A model generated the notes under the pieces. The model did not search any database, had not been told where the DNA came from, and saw only the letters and a list, made by a program, of their open reading frames with translations. 37,454 nucleotides of DNA. Origin: Candidatus Sumerlaeia bacterium. Lineage in GTDB: Bacteria; Sumerlaeota; Sumerlaeia; SLMS01; JAHLLQ01. Positions 17,103 to 25,160 of this stretch are shown one piece after another. Where the stretch lies: assembly GCA_019634695.1 (NCBI GenBank), contig JAHCAW010000042.1, positions 1 to 37,454 of the forward strand, written 5' to 3'. The position numbers were made by a program, and so were the translations under genes. Within the stretch, counting starts at the first letter, position 1. Each line of letters begins with the position of its first letter.

Positions 17103-17501
17103 ATGTTCACCGTGGGCGATGCCGTGATCTGTATCGATGGCGATTTTCCGCAGGAGGTGTGGCAAGCCTGCGAGGAGGTGCCGGAGGAGGGCGGGGTGTA
17201 TGTGGTTCGGGACGTGGTTTCGATGGGGCACTACTTGACGGGGGTGGCGGGGGTGGGGTTGCGGTTGCGGATGGTTCGCAATCCGGTGATGGCGCCTCAC
17301 TGCACGAAGGAGGCGAGCTTCAGCGCGCGGCGCTTCCGGCTGGCGACTGACGAGGAGGTGGATGCCTATCTGGCGAAGCTGAGGGCCCGGTTGGCGGAGC
17401 TGACGAAAGGGGCTTTCGACTGGCCGGAGGAGGAGGAGAGGATGATCGCCGGTCTCGATCCGGTCGAGCCGCCGAAGGCCGAGATGCCTCTGTTCGATTG
17501 A
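17103..17501 (+). CDS. Small protein of unknown function (SH3-like N terminus possible)
   Basis: 132-residue soluble protein that I do not recognise as a named family. The N-terminal half (MFTVGDAVICIDGDF, GGVYVVRDVVSMGHYL, GVGLRLRMVRNP) has the small-barrel look of short SH3-like proteins found in phages and bacteria. The C-terminal half (FRLATDEEVDAYLAKLRARL) is helical and ends in an acidic, proline-containing tail, MPLFD. AGGAGG six bases upstream makes the start secure. Its third codon positions favour G (GTG, GCG, GGG), while most plus-strand genes here favour C, and it follows a tRNA gene directly; both would fit late arrival or inversion but do not prove it. It is convergent with the amylase fragment, with stops 24 bases apart. 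Confidence 0.75.
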   Translation: MFTVGDAVICIDGDFPQEVWQACEEVPEEGGVYVVRDVVSMGHYLTGVAGVGLRLRMVRNPVMAPHCTKEASFSARRFRLATDEEVDAYLAKLRARLAELTKGAFDWPEEEERMIAGLDPVEPPKAEMPLFD

Positions 17502-17525
17502 GCGGCTCTCGGCTCGGTTTGTTTC

Positions 17526-18785
17526 CTACTCCACGGCGAACAGGTCCAGTTCCACGGGCACAAGGCCGCCGGTGGTGGAGACGAAGAGCGAGTTGAAGAA
17601 GGCGTCGTGGGCCGAGCCGGTGCCGGCGGCGAAGCTGAACAGGCGCACCTGCGCGATTGCCTGGCCGCCGGAGGGACTCTTGAGCGCGCGGCCGGTCAGC
17701 AGTTCGTTGCCGCCGGCGAGGCGTTCGATGCTGAGGTCGTAGGTGCCGCCGGAGCGCTGCGAGAAGATCAGCGTCAGGCCTTCGTCGCTGAAGCCCAGCG
17801 TGGTCGGGTCGCTGCCGGTGCCATCGTCGATGCGATAGACACTCTCGCCGCCGACGAAGTAGAACTCGGTGAGGTTCTGGCCGCTGGCGTTGCGCAGGCC
17901 CACGCCGACCACGCCGCCGGTCGCGATCCAGCCGTTGTCCATCTTGACGAGCACCTGACCATCGACGGGCACGGACGATTCGAGCAGGCGCACGGCGCTG
18001 GCCGTCGTGCCGGTCTGCGCCCACAGGCCCCACGAACGCCCCGCCGTGTCGATGTCGCCGTCGGCGTTGGAGTCGCCGTCGCCGTTGCCCGTCGAGCTGC
18101 CGATGAAGTGGCCCGCGTTTGCGCCAGACGTCGAGAGCACCCACACGCCGAGACCGCTGCCGCCCTTGGCGCCGTTATGCCAACCCGTGTCGTAGAGAGT
18201 GTTGCCCGCCGTGTCCGAGATCACCAACGGCACCACCGGCGCGGGGGTCGTGTCGTAGCCGATGCCACCGAACCGCGTGATCGAATAGTTGCCCGTTTCC
18301 TCGAAGGCGACGACGGTCAACTCCGTCGTGCCGTTGCCCGCGAAGCCGTCGACTTCGCGGCGCCACTCGAGGCGGTCGCGTTGCCATGCCTGCGTGCCCG
18401 CCCCCAGCATCGCGATGATCTCTCCATCCGTGGCCGAGGGCGACACGTCGCGCAGCACGTGCACGTTGTTCACCGTGTGGTCCACCGAGACGGCCACTTC
18501 GTAGGTGCCCGACTCGATGTCGCGCGTGCCGGTCTGGGATGGATAGAGCAGATCGGCTTGCGGGGGCAGGCGGTCGAGATACACGACGAGCCGCTGGTTG
18601 TCGTAGATGGCCGGCGTCGACAGGGGGCGTTCGAGGAAGGCGACGGTCTCGATGTAGTTGTAGCCTTCGGGCAGCGCGGTCGCGTCGATGCTGGCGGTGT
18701 GGACGCCGGCGCTGACGTTGGGGAAGGACTCGAAGCCGGCGAACTCGCCGCGCGTTGATGACGCTGTCGCCGTCGCGACGTCCAC
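17526..18785 (-). pseudogene. C-terminal part of a frameshifted exported alpha-amylase
   Basis: 419-residue open frame from GTG 18785, without signal peptide, ribosome binding site or natural N terminus. GEFAGFESF and EGYNYIETVAFLERP near its start continue the beta domain left unfinished at the end of the GH13 frame upstream. The two frames are in phase but separated by two TGA codons, and the missing link VSDNALVKIQL and RDGDSVINA lies in another frame between 18822 and about 18735. Downstream are GSGLGVWVLSTSG and AGHFIGSSTGNGDG-DSNADGD-type acidic repeats, then a beta sandwich ending in VPVELDLFAVE. It probably supplies the carbohydrate-binding and C-terminal sorting parts of the amylase. 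Whether the break is real decay or a sequence error cannot be settled here. Confidence 0.7.
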
Positions 18786-18821
18786 GGCGCCGAAGCTGGA
18801 TCTTCACGAGGGCGTTGTCGC

Positions 18822-20585
18822 TCACGGACTGGCGGCCACCTCGAGCTGCACCTCGATCGTGTCGTCCGTCACCACATGCAGCGGCGTCAGCCGGCGCACG
18901 CCCTCGGTGCCGCCGGTCGGGTCGGCCCCGATCACCCATGCCGTGTTCGTCACGCTCAGGGTCGAGGTGGGCTTCTGAGGCCCGTAGACCACATAGCCCC
19001 GGCCGTGGAACACGTCGTCGGGATTGCGATTGCGGGGCACGCGGATCGTCACCTTGCCGTCGCCGCCGACGGTGACCGTGTCGTAGATGTCGTCGTAGGG
19101 ATCCACGGTCGCCGACGTGGCGTTGCCGGTCAGTTCGACCAGCACCGTGCCGGACGCGAATCCCGTGTCCACCGTGCGCGTGTCGAAGCCCCCGTCGCCG
19201 CGGTCGTTCAGCCCGACCAGGCAGGCGTTGACGCGCTCGTAGATGTAGACCGTGTCGTCCACCCAGCGTGAGGCGTGGGCCCCGCGCACGTACTCCTTGT
19301 TGATGCGCACCAGGCGCGTGATCAGCTCGGACGTGTTGCCCAGCGCCTCCCAGCGCCCGGGCTTGGGGAAATCGCGCTCGGTGCCGAACTCGTGCGCGTT
19401 GTAGTACACCACCGGATAGCCCGTGCGCGTGAGGATGTGCGCGTGGGCCACGATGTTGTAGCCCGGGCCGAGCGTCGTGTAGCCGCCGCCCTCGTCATCG
19501 TGGCTGTTGACGAACATCACGCCGCGCGTGCCGTCGTTGTAGCCCCCGTCCGAGCCGTCGTACGATGCCAGCTCCAGGTCGCCGATGTTGCCGAACCCGC
19601 CCGCATCGAAGACGCTCTTCATCGCGTAGAAGAGGGGGAAGTCCAGCACGTCGCGGTTGCCGTAGCCGTCCTTGCGCGTGTAGGACTCCAGCAGCGTGAA
19701 GTTCGTGTCGAAGGCCTCGCCGAAGCTGAACGGCGTGAACGCCGACCCGTCGATCGCGTTGCGCGCCACGTTGTACACCGCCGCGTCGTAGTAGTCGTTG
19801 TAAAACCACTGCGGCACGTGCTTCACCGCGTCGATGCGGAAGCCGTCCACGCCGTGCACCTCGACCATCCAGTGCAGGTAGCGCATCAGCAGGCCGGTGG
19901 CGTTCTCGGTGTAGGGGTCGCCCGCCATCGGATTGGCCAGATTGAACGGCCGTCGCCCGTGTTCGAGCGGCAGGTCCAGGTCCGGGTACAGCATGCGATT
20001 CGACTCGCGCGCCGTCTCGTTGGGAATGTTGCCGACGACGTCGGGCACCGGGTGGCGGACGAACTGGTGGTTCTTCTCCTGCGCGATGTCGATCAGACCG
20101 GCGAGCCGCATGTTCCAGTCGCCCCCCTCGAAGGCCCCATGGAAGTCGCCGTCGGCGTCGCCCGGCAGGCGCGTCACGAATCCGGGGTAGCCGCCCGATG
20201 CCTCGAAGCCCGACGTGCTCGAATCCCGGAAGCCGTTGTGGTTCACGATGGTGTCGACATAGAGCAACACTCCCGCGCGGCTCATCTCCTGGGACAGACG
20301 GCGGAAGCTCTCCTCCGTGCCGTAGAGCGTGCGATCGCCCGGCTGGCCGAGGTGGAAGCGGTCGTAGACGTCATAGCCGACCGAGAACACGCCGCTGTCG
20401 GCCTTGCCTGGCGGCGGCACCCACAGCGCGTGGTAGCGCGCCATGAAGACGTCGGGCATGCGCCGCTCGATCGTCTCCCACTGACCTTCGAAGTACTGCA
20501 GCAGCACATCCCCGGCCGCGGCAGGACCGGTCAACAGACCCGCCAGAATCACCATCGGGGTTCGACTGCCTGCGCGCCTCGCCAT
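18822..20585 (-). CDS. Exported GH13 alpha-amylase family glycoside hydrolase (catalytic part, probably frameshifted at its end)
   Basis: 587 residues from ATG 20585: a signal peptide (about 1-24, MVILAGLLTGPAAAG), then a full GH13 barrel. Region I YVDTIVNHNGF (110-119), region II GVDGFRIDAVKHV with nucleophile D252, region III FSFGEAFD with acid/base E290, and region IV FVNSHDD with the stabilising Asp at 363. All three catalytic acids are present, so it should hydrolyse alpha-1,4-glucans outside the cytoplasm. A domain C-like beta region ends abruptly at EVQLEVAASP, within a strand; the natural continuation lies in other frames (see the fragment at 17526). It is divergent from the CotH-like gene, with two inverted repeats between them. 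The start at 20585 is preferred over TTG 20612 because it begins the signal peptide. Confidence 0.9.
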   Translation of the reverse strand: MARRAGSRTPMVILAGLLTGPAAAGDVLLQYFEGQWETIERRMPDVFMARYHALWVPPPGKADSGVFSVGYDVYDRFHLGQPGDRTLYGTEESFRRLSQEMSRAGVLLYVDTIVNHNGFRDSSTSGFEASGGYPGFVTRLPGDADGDFHGAFEGGDWNMRLAGLIDIAQEKNHQFVRHPVPDVVGNIPNETARESNRMLYPDLDLPLEHGRRPFNLANPMAGDPYTENATGLLMRYLHWMVEVHGVDGFRIDAVKHVPQWFYNDYYDAAVYNVARNAIDGSAFTPFSFGEAFDTNFTLLESYTRKDGYGNRDVLDFPLFYAMKSVFDAGGFGNIGDLELASYDGSDGGYNDGTRGVMFVNSHDDEGGGYTTLGPGYNIVAHAHILTRTGYPVVYYNAHEFGTERDFPKPGRWEALGNTSELITRLVRINKEYVRGAHASRWVDDTVYIYERVNACLVGLNDRGDGGFDTRTVDTGFASGTVLVELTGNATSATVDPYDDIYDTVTVGGDGKVTIRVPRNRNPDDVFHGRGYVVYGPQKPTSTLSVTNTAWVIGADPTGGTEGVRRLTPLHVVTDDTIEVQLEVAASP

Positions 20586-20647
20586 CGCTCGCCTCGCCTC
20601 GCGAACTAACAAGCTGGTGCCACCCGTCCCTAGCCCTGCCGGCCGCG

Positions 20648-20687
20648 CCTGTCCAGCCGGATCGGACAGGGCGATAAACCTTTATCG
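20648..20687. promoter_or_regulatory. Two adjacent inverted repeats in the amylase/CotH divergent region
   Basis: CCTGTCC (20648-20654) pairs with GGACAGG (20664-20670). It is followed directly by the near-perfect operator-like palindrome CGATAAA-CC-TTTATCG (20672-20687). The position between divergent start codons (20585 and 20821) suits a shared regulator. No regulator gene is nearby; function is inferred from position and symmetry. Confidence 0.45.
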
Positions 20688-20820
20688 GGCCTTTCTTCGA
20701 CCCTTTTATCCCAGTTTGATTGCCAGCCCGCCTCCGGCCGCCCGATACTGTCCGCCACGGAGGGCGAGGGCTTCCCGGCCGGGCAGCCTGGCGCCTTCCC
20801 ATTTGTCCCAAGGACTGGCC

Positions 20821-23316
20821 ATGTTCGTTTCCCGCCGTACCCTTGTTCCCCACCTTGCCGCGTTGCTCCTGATCCTGGCTGTCTCGGCCGCCGCATGGTC
20901 GCCCGCCCCGCGCGATGCCGACTATCTCGACGCCGCCGCCCACGTCTTCCTCAGCAACGAGGTCACCCACGTCGATCTGACGATCGCTCCCGCCGACTTC
21001 CAGTCCCTGCTCGACAACCCCTGGAGCGACGACCAGAAGACCGCCACCGTGCGGTGGCGCAACTCGGTGATCGACACGACGCTCGACGACGTTGCCGTCA
21101 GCGTCCGCGGCAATCTCAGCCGCGGCGCCCACCGCAAGTCCTTCAAGCTGGACTTGAACGACTTCGTTCCCGGCCGCGCGTTTCACGGCCTCGAGGCCAT
21201 CAACCTCAACGCCGAGCCCAACGACCCCACCCTCCTGCGCCGCATGCTCGCACACGAGTTCATGCGGCGCATGAGCCTGCCGGTCTCGCGCATCCACTAC
21301 GTCGCCCTTCACGTCAACGGTGCCTTCTTCGGTATGCGCGTCCACGTCGAACACAACGACGAGGAGTTCGCCGACTCCTGGTTCGGCAACAAGAGCGGCA
21401 ACCTGTACAAGTGCCTCCACAAAAGCCGGCCCGCCGACCTGCGCTTCCTCCCCGAGGAGAACTACCTCGAGATCGGCGACGGAGAGATCTACTCCGAGCG
21501 CAACAACCGACCCGACACCGACCCGTCAGACCTCGCGGCCCTCATCCGCCTGATCGACACCCAGCCCTCCAGCGTCATCCGCGAGCAGCTCGACGCCCAC
21601 ATCAACGTCGACAATCTGCTGCGGTACTTCGCATCCAACGTCGCCATCGGCAGTTGGGACGACTACTGGTACGGCAGCAACAACTACTACCTGTACAACA
21701 ATGCCGGCACCGGGCGCTTCGAGCTGATTCCCTACGACTACGACAACACCTTCGGTGTCGACTTCTTCAACACCGACTGGAGCACGCGCCACTTCGACAA
21801 CTGGGGCGACGGCGGCTTCGGCAGCACCCCCGCACCGCTTGTCGACGCGCTCTTCGACCACAGCGCCTGGCGACGCCACTATCGGCGCTATCTCATCCAA
21901 GCCATCGACATTCTCGAGGATCCCGACTTCCGAGCCCTGCCCGCCCGCTGGCATGCGCTCCTCGCCCCCTGGTTCGATGGCACCATCGAATCCGGAGGCA
22001 TCAACGGCACGGCCGATCAAGGCGCGCAGCACCATCCGTACTTTCTCAACTACAACCAACCGACGAACTGGAGCGGCGGCGCGTTCCACACCCTCGGCAT
22101 CCTTCCCTTCATGGACCGCCGCGCCGCCTCCCTGGGCCAGCAACTTGCCAGCTTCGCCGGCTCGACCGACCCGCTCCCCGCCGTGCGCATCAACGAGGTC
22201 ATGGCCTCCAATGCCACGACGCTGGCCGACAATGCCGGCGAGTTCGACGACTGGATTGAACTCTATAATGACGAAAACTTCCCCGTGGACATCTCGGGCT
22301 GGCACCTGAGCGACAAGCCGACCGATCCCGGTCTCTTCAGGTTCCCCGCCGGCACGGTCATCCCGGCCAAGGGATTCCTGCTCGTCTGGGCCGACAACCA
22401 GCCCGAGCAGACCGCCCCCGGCCACCTGCACGCCCCCTTCGCCCTCGACCGCGCCGGCGAGACGCTCATCCTCTCCACCGACGACGCCCAGGGTCGCGTC
22501 TTTGTCGACGGGCTCGATTGGCCCTTCCTGCTCACCGACCGCTCCTACGGCCGCTATCCCGACGGCTCCGACAACCTCATGGAGTTCGCCGTCCCCACGC
22601 CGCTCGCCCCCAACGACACCACCATCCCCGGCGGCGGCACCGAGCCCCGCACCCCGCCCCGCCTCTTCATCAACGAGTTCATGGCCGACAACGCCACCAC
22701 GCTCGCCGACAACGCCGGCCAGTTCGACGACTGGATCGAACTCTACAATGACGAAGAGGAACCCGTCGACCTCTCCGGCATGTTCCTAACCGACAATCTG
22801 CCGAATCCCACCAAGTGGCGCTTCCCCAATGGCACCACGATCGCGTCCAAGGGATTCCTGCTGGTCTGGGCAGACAACGACACGGCCCAGAACACGCCCG
22901 AGCATCTCCATGCCACGTTCGCGCTCTCGAAGGGCGGCGAGGCCATCGGCCTCTTCGACACCGAGGAGAACGCGCTCCAGCTCGTCCACTCCGTGACGTT
23001 CGGCGAGCAGCAGACCGACGTCAGCATGGGCCTCCTGCCGGACGGCGCCGAGCCCTTCGTCGTGCTGCCGTACCCGACGCCCGGCGCCAGCAACACAACC
23101 CCGCTCGTCCTTCCCGGCGACGTGGATGGCGACGGCGTCATCACGCCGGCCGATGCGCAGGCCGCCTTCCTGTGCTACATCCTCGCCGACTGTCCTTCCG
23201 GCATGTCCGCGCTGGCCGCGGACTTCTGCCCGGCGGGCGGCGATGGCAACGTCACCCCCCTCGACGCACAGGGCATCTTCAACGCTTTCCTGGGAGTGAC
23301 CCCGCCCTGTCCATGA
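20821..23316 (+). CDS. Exported CotH-like kinase protein with two lamin-tail domains and dockerin-like tail
   Basis: 831 residues with a signal peptide (about 1-25, ALLLILAVSAAAW). A CotH fold covers about 45-430: HVNGAFFGMRVHVEHND (164-180) and ELIPYDYDNTFG (301-312), the latter with the metal-binding Asp motif. CotH proteins are atypical protein kinases, first known for phosphorylating spore-coat proteins. Two lamin-tail (LTD) repeats follow, each opening INEVMASNATTL/INEFMADNATTL and containing FDDWIELYND (about 457-590 and 617-750). The dockerin-like tail (about 764-831) shares CPAGGDG and four cysteines with the amidase at 4166. ATG 20821 begins the signal peptide and follows AAGGA by six bases. 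The stop overlaps the esterase start by four bases. The substrate is unknown. Confidence 0.92.
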   Translation: MFVSRRTLVPHLAALLLILAVSAAAWSPAPRDADYLDAAAHVFLSNEVTHVDLTIAPADFQSLLDNPWSDDQKTATVRWRNSVIDTTLDDVAVSVRGNLSRGAHRKSFKLDLNDFVPGRAFHGLEAINLNAEPNDPTLLRRMLAHEFMRRMSLPVSRIHYVALHVNGAFFGMRVHVEHNDEEFADSWFGNKSGNLYKCLHKSRPADLRFLPEENYLEIGDGEIYSERNNRPDTDPSDLAALIRLIDTQPSSVIREQLDAHINVDNLLRYFASNVAIGSWDDYWYGSNNYYLYNNAGTGRFELIPYDYDNTFGVDFFNTDWSTRHFDNWGDGGFGSTPAPLVDALFDHSAWRRHYRRYLIQAIDILEDPDFRALPARWHALLAPWFDGTIESGGINGTADQGAQHHPYFLNYNQPTNWSGGAFHTLGILPFMDRRAASLGQQLASFAGSTDPLPAVRINEVMASNATTLADNAGEFDDWIELYNDENFPVDISGWHLSDKPTDPGLFRFPAGTVIPAKGFLLVWADNQPEQTAPGHLHAPFALDRAGETLILSTDDAQGRVFVDGLDWPFLLTDRSYGRYPDGSDNLMEFAVPTPLAPNDTTIPGGGTEPRTPPRLFINEFMADNATTLADNAGQFDDWIELYNDEEEPVDLSGMFLTDNLPNPTKWRFPNGTTIASKGFLLVWADNDTAQNTPEHLHATFALSKGGEAIGLFDTEENALQLVHSVTFGEQQTDVSMGLLPDGAEPFVVLPYPTPGASNTTPLVLPGDVDGDGVITPADAQAAFLCYILADCPSGMSALAADFCPAGGDGNVTPLDAQGIFNAFLGVTPPCP
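22189..22754 (+). repeat. 480-bp tandem repeat encoding the two lamin-tail domains
   Basis: The segments 22189-22274 and 22669-22754 are highly similar at DNA level (ATCAACGAG...AATGACGAA). A second matched block, CCAAGGGATTCCTG, recurs at 22367 and 22847; both are 480 bases apart, exactly one 160-residue domain. This is an internal duplication that has kept frame. Confidence 0.85.
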
Positions 23317-24449
23317 TCGCACGACTCGGACTGATCTTGCTGCTCGCGACCTCGGTTGCCGCCACACCCGTCACGATGTCCCTCGAGGAGCCACTCGCGG
23401 AGGGCAGGGCCCTGTACGTCTCCGGTCCATCGCCGTATCTGGGCGACTGCGACCCGATGCAGTCCGTGCGCATGCTGTCGATTGGCGCTGTGGAATGGGT
23501 GCTCCCTCTCGATCTTCCGGGCATTGCGAGCGACATGCTGCGATTCCACGAACGACCCTTCGGTCCCGCAGGGCTCGACGATCCCGGGAACGCGGCCGAG
23601 TTCGTGGACACCATGAGCGCATGTCATCAACTCGAAGCGCCCGATGTGCCCGTTCGACAAGGCGACCTCTCCGCTCCTCGGCGCGTGGACATCCTGTTTT
23701 CGCCGACGGGATTTCGCCCACGCCGTGTCAGCGTGCTCCTGCCGCGTGGGTACGACTCGCAGGTCGATCGCTCATATCCCGTGCTGCTCGCCCTTGATGG
23801 GCAGAATGTCTTCGCACCCGGCGGGGCGTTTGGGTCGTGGGACCTTGATCGCACCATCACCGACCTGATCGACCAGCACTTGGTGCCCGACATGATCCTC
23901 GTGGCGGTTGCCAACACGCCCGATCGTTTCGCCGAGTACACGCCCGAGTGGATCGAGAACGACGGCCAGAGCGGCCGCGGCGGAGCGTTCCTGGATGCCT
24001 TGTGCGACGAGTTGCTGCCCATGCTTCGCGCACGCTGGCGCGTCGGCGACGCGGCCCACGACGTTGCCCTCGTCGGCAGCTCCCTCGGCGGCCTGCTCGC
24101 CATCGAAGCCGCCATCCGACGCCCCGACGCCTTTGGCGCCGCCATTGCCATGTCCCCCAGCTTCTGGCTGGCCCCCGACGAGTACGTTCGCCGTGCCACC
24201 GAACACGCACGCGCCGGCACGCGCGCGCGCCTGTGGATCGACTCCGGCACCGAGGGCCGCTCGCACGACGGCTTCCTCCACGTGCAGACCGTCCGCGACG
24301 CTTTCCTCGGCAGCGGCGCCTTGTTCGGCCCCGACTTCATGCACGTTACCGGCGTCGGCGACGCGCACAACGAGGCCGCCTGGCGACGCCGCGCACCACT
24401 GGCGCTTCGATGGCTCCATCACTTTCCCGTTCCGGAATCCCGCCCGTGA
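23313..24449 (+). CDS. Exported esterase (Esterase D/Fes family) with CBM20-like N-terminal domain
   Basis: 378 residues with a signal peptide (1-17, MIARLGLILLLATSVAA). Residues about 30-110 resemble a starch-binding CBM20: LYVSGPSPYLGDCDPMQSV and AVEWVLPLDLP follow the family's pattern of strand, LGxWDP-like turn and W. The alpha/beta hydrolase of the putative-esterase family starts near 130 (PRRVSVLLPRGYD). The nucleophile is S257 in GSSLGG and the likely His is H352 in GDAHNEAAW; D310 is a possible acid. Relatives hydrolyse acyl or siderophore esters, and several act on acylated polysaccharides. ATG 23313 overlaps the CotH stop (ATGA), and its own stop overlaps the kinase start (GTGA), so three genes are translationally coupled. 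Confidence 0.85.
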   Translation: MIARLGLILLLATSVAATPVTMSLEEPLAEGRALYVSGPSPYLGDCDPMQSVRMLSIGAVEWVLPLDLPGIASDMLRFHERPFGPAGLDDPGNAAEFVDTMSACHQLEAPDVPVRQGDLSAPRRVDILFSPTGFRPRRVSVLLPRGYDSQVDRSYPVLLALDGQNVFAPGGAFGSWDLDRTITDLIDQHLVPDMILVAVANTPDRFAEYTPEWIENDGQSGRGGAFLDALCDELLPMLRARWRVGDAAHDVALVGSSLGGLLAIEAAIRRPDAFGAAIAMSPSFWLAPDEYVRRATEHARAGTRARLWIDSGTEGRSHDGFLHVQTVRDAFLGSGALFGPDFMHVTGVGDAHNEAAWRRRAPLALRWLHHFPVPESRP

Positions 24450-25072
24450 AACTCTGTCCCAAGATTATCCTCGAAGGCACGCGCCTCACCTTCAAGACCG
24501 ACCTCGCCTTCGCGCTCAACGAGCACCCACGCATCGTCGGTCCGCGCCGCTATCGCTATCACTCGCCCGTCGTCAGCGGCGAGTGGTGCGGCTTCACGAA
24601 CACGCCTTGGGGCCGTGGCCTCATCAACTTCGCGCCCGAGGAGGAAACGCGCGCGCGCGAGACCTACGCCACCTGGGTCCGCCTCTTCGAGCTGCTCTGC
24701 TATTACTCCTGGATCGTGGACCGCTTCCACATTTCGACCCGCGCCTGGCAGCTCGAGCACCGCGGCAAGGACCTCGATTTCGCGTGGCTCGAGGATCGCC
24801 TCCTGCCGCTCGGGTTCCGGATCGTCTTCCTCACGCGGTCGCCCGACAGCTTCGACGCCGCCCGCCAGCGCCGCCTCCTCGTCTCCGGCAAGCCCGATCA
24901 GTACGACGATCTCGACCTCTTCCGCCGCGAGCAGGACACGCTGCGTCGCCTCGTTGCCCAGTCGCGTCTGCCCGTTCTCGAACTCGACATCTCCGACAAC
25001 GACGTTCCCGGCGCCGCCGACCGCGTTGCCGACTGGCTCGAGGCCGCCGGCGGGCTCCACTTCCCCGCCTGA
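24446..25072 (+). CDS. P-loop NTPase related to thymidylate/deoxynucleoside kinases, with altered Walker A
   Basis: 208 residues from GTG 24446, which overlaps the esterase stop. The fold cues are those of the TMK/dNK superfamily: a strand then P-loop at KIILEGTRLTFKTDLAFALN, SWIVDRFHISTRAW as the DRxH motif that binds base or sugar, GFRIVFLTRSPDSF as a third strand and RRLLVSGKPDQYDDLD as a lid-like segment. The P-loop reads GTRLTFKT, keeping the first Gly, the Lys and the Thr of GxxxxGK[ST] but with Phe in place of the Gly before Lys. The altered loop may lower or change ATP use. The substrate is unknown. Joint translation with a secreted CotH protein and esterase is odd for a cytosolic nucleotide kinase. 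Confidence 0.7.
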   Translation: MKLCPKIILEGTRLTFKTDLAFALNEHPRIVGPRRYRYHSPVVSGEWCGFTNTPWGRGLINFAPEEETRARETYATWVRLFELLCYYSWIVDRFHISTRAWQLEHRGKDLDFAWLEDRLLPLGFRIVFLTRSPDSFDAARQRRLLVSGKPDQYDDLDLFRREQDTLRRLVAQSRLPVLELDISDNDVPGAADRVADWLEAAGGLHFPA

Positions 25073-25160
25073 CGAGTCCCCCCGGCGCCCTTTTCCCCGT
25101 TGCTCCGCCTGCGAGCCGCCGCCCACCCTTTCGCCTCATTTCCGCCCCCGAGCCGCACCC

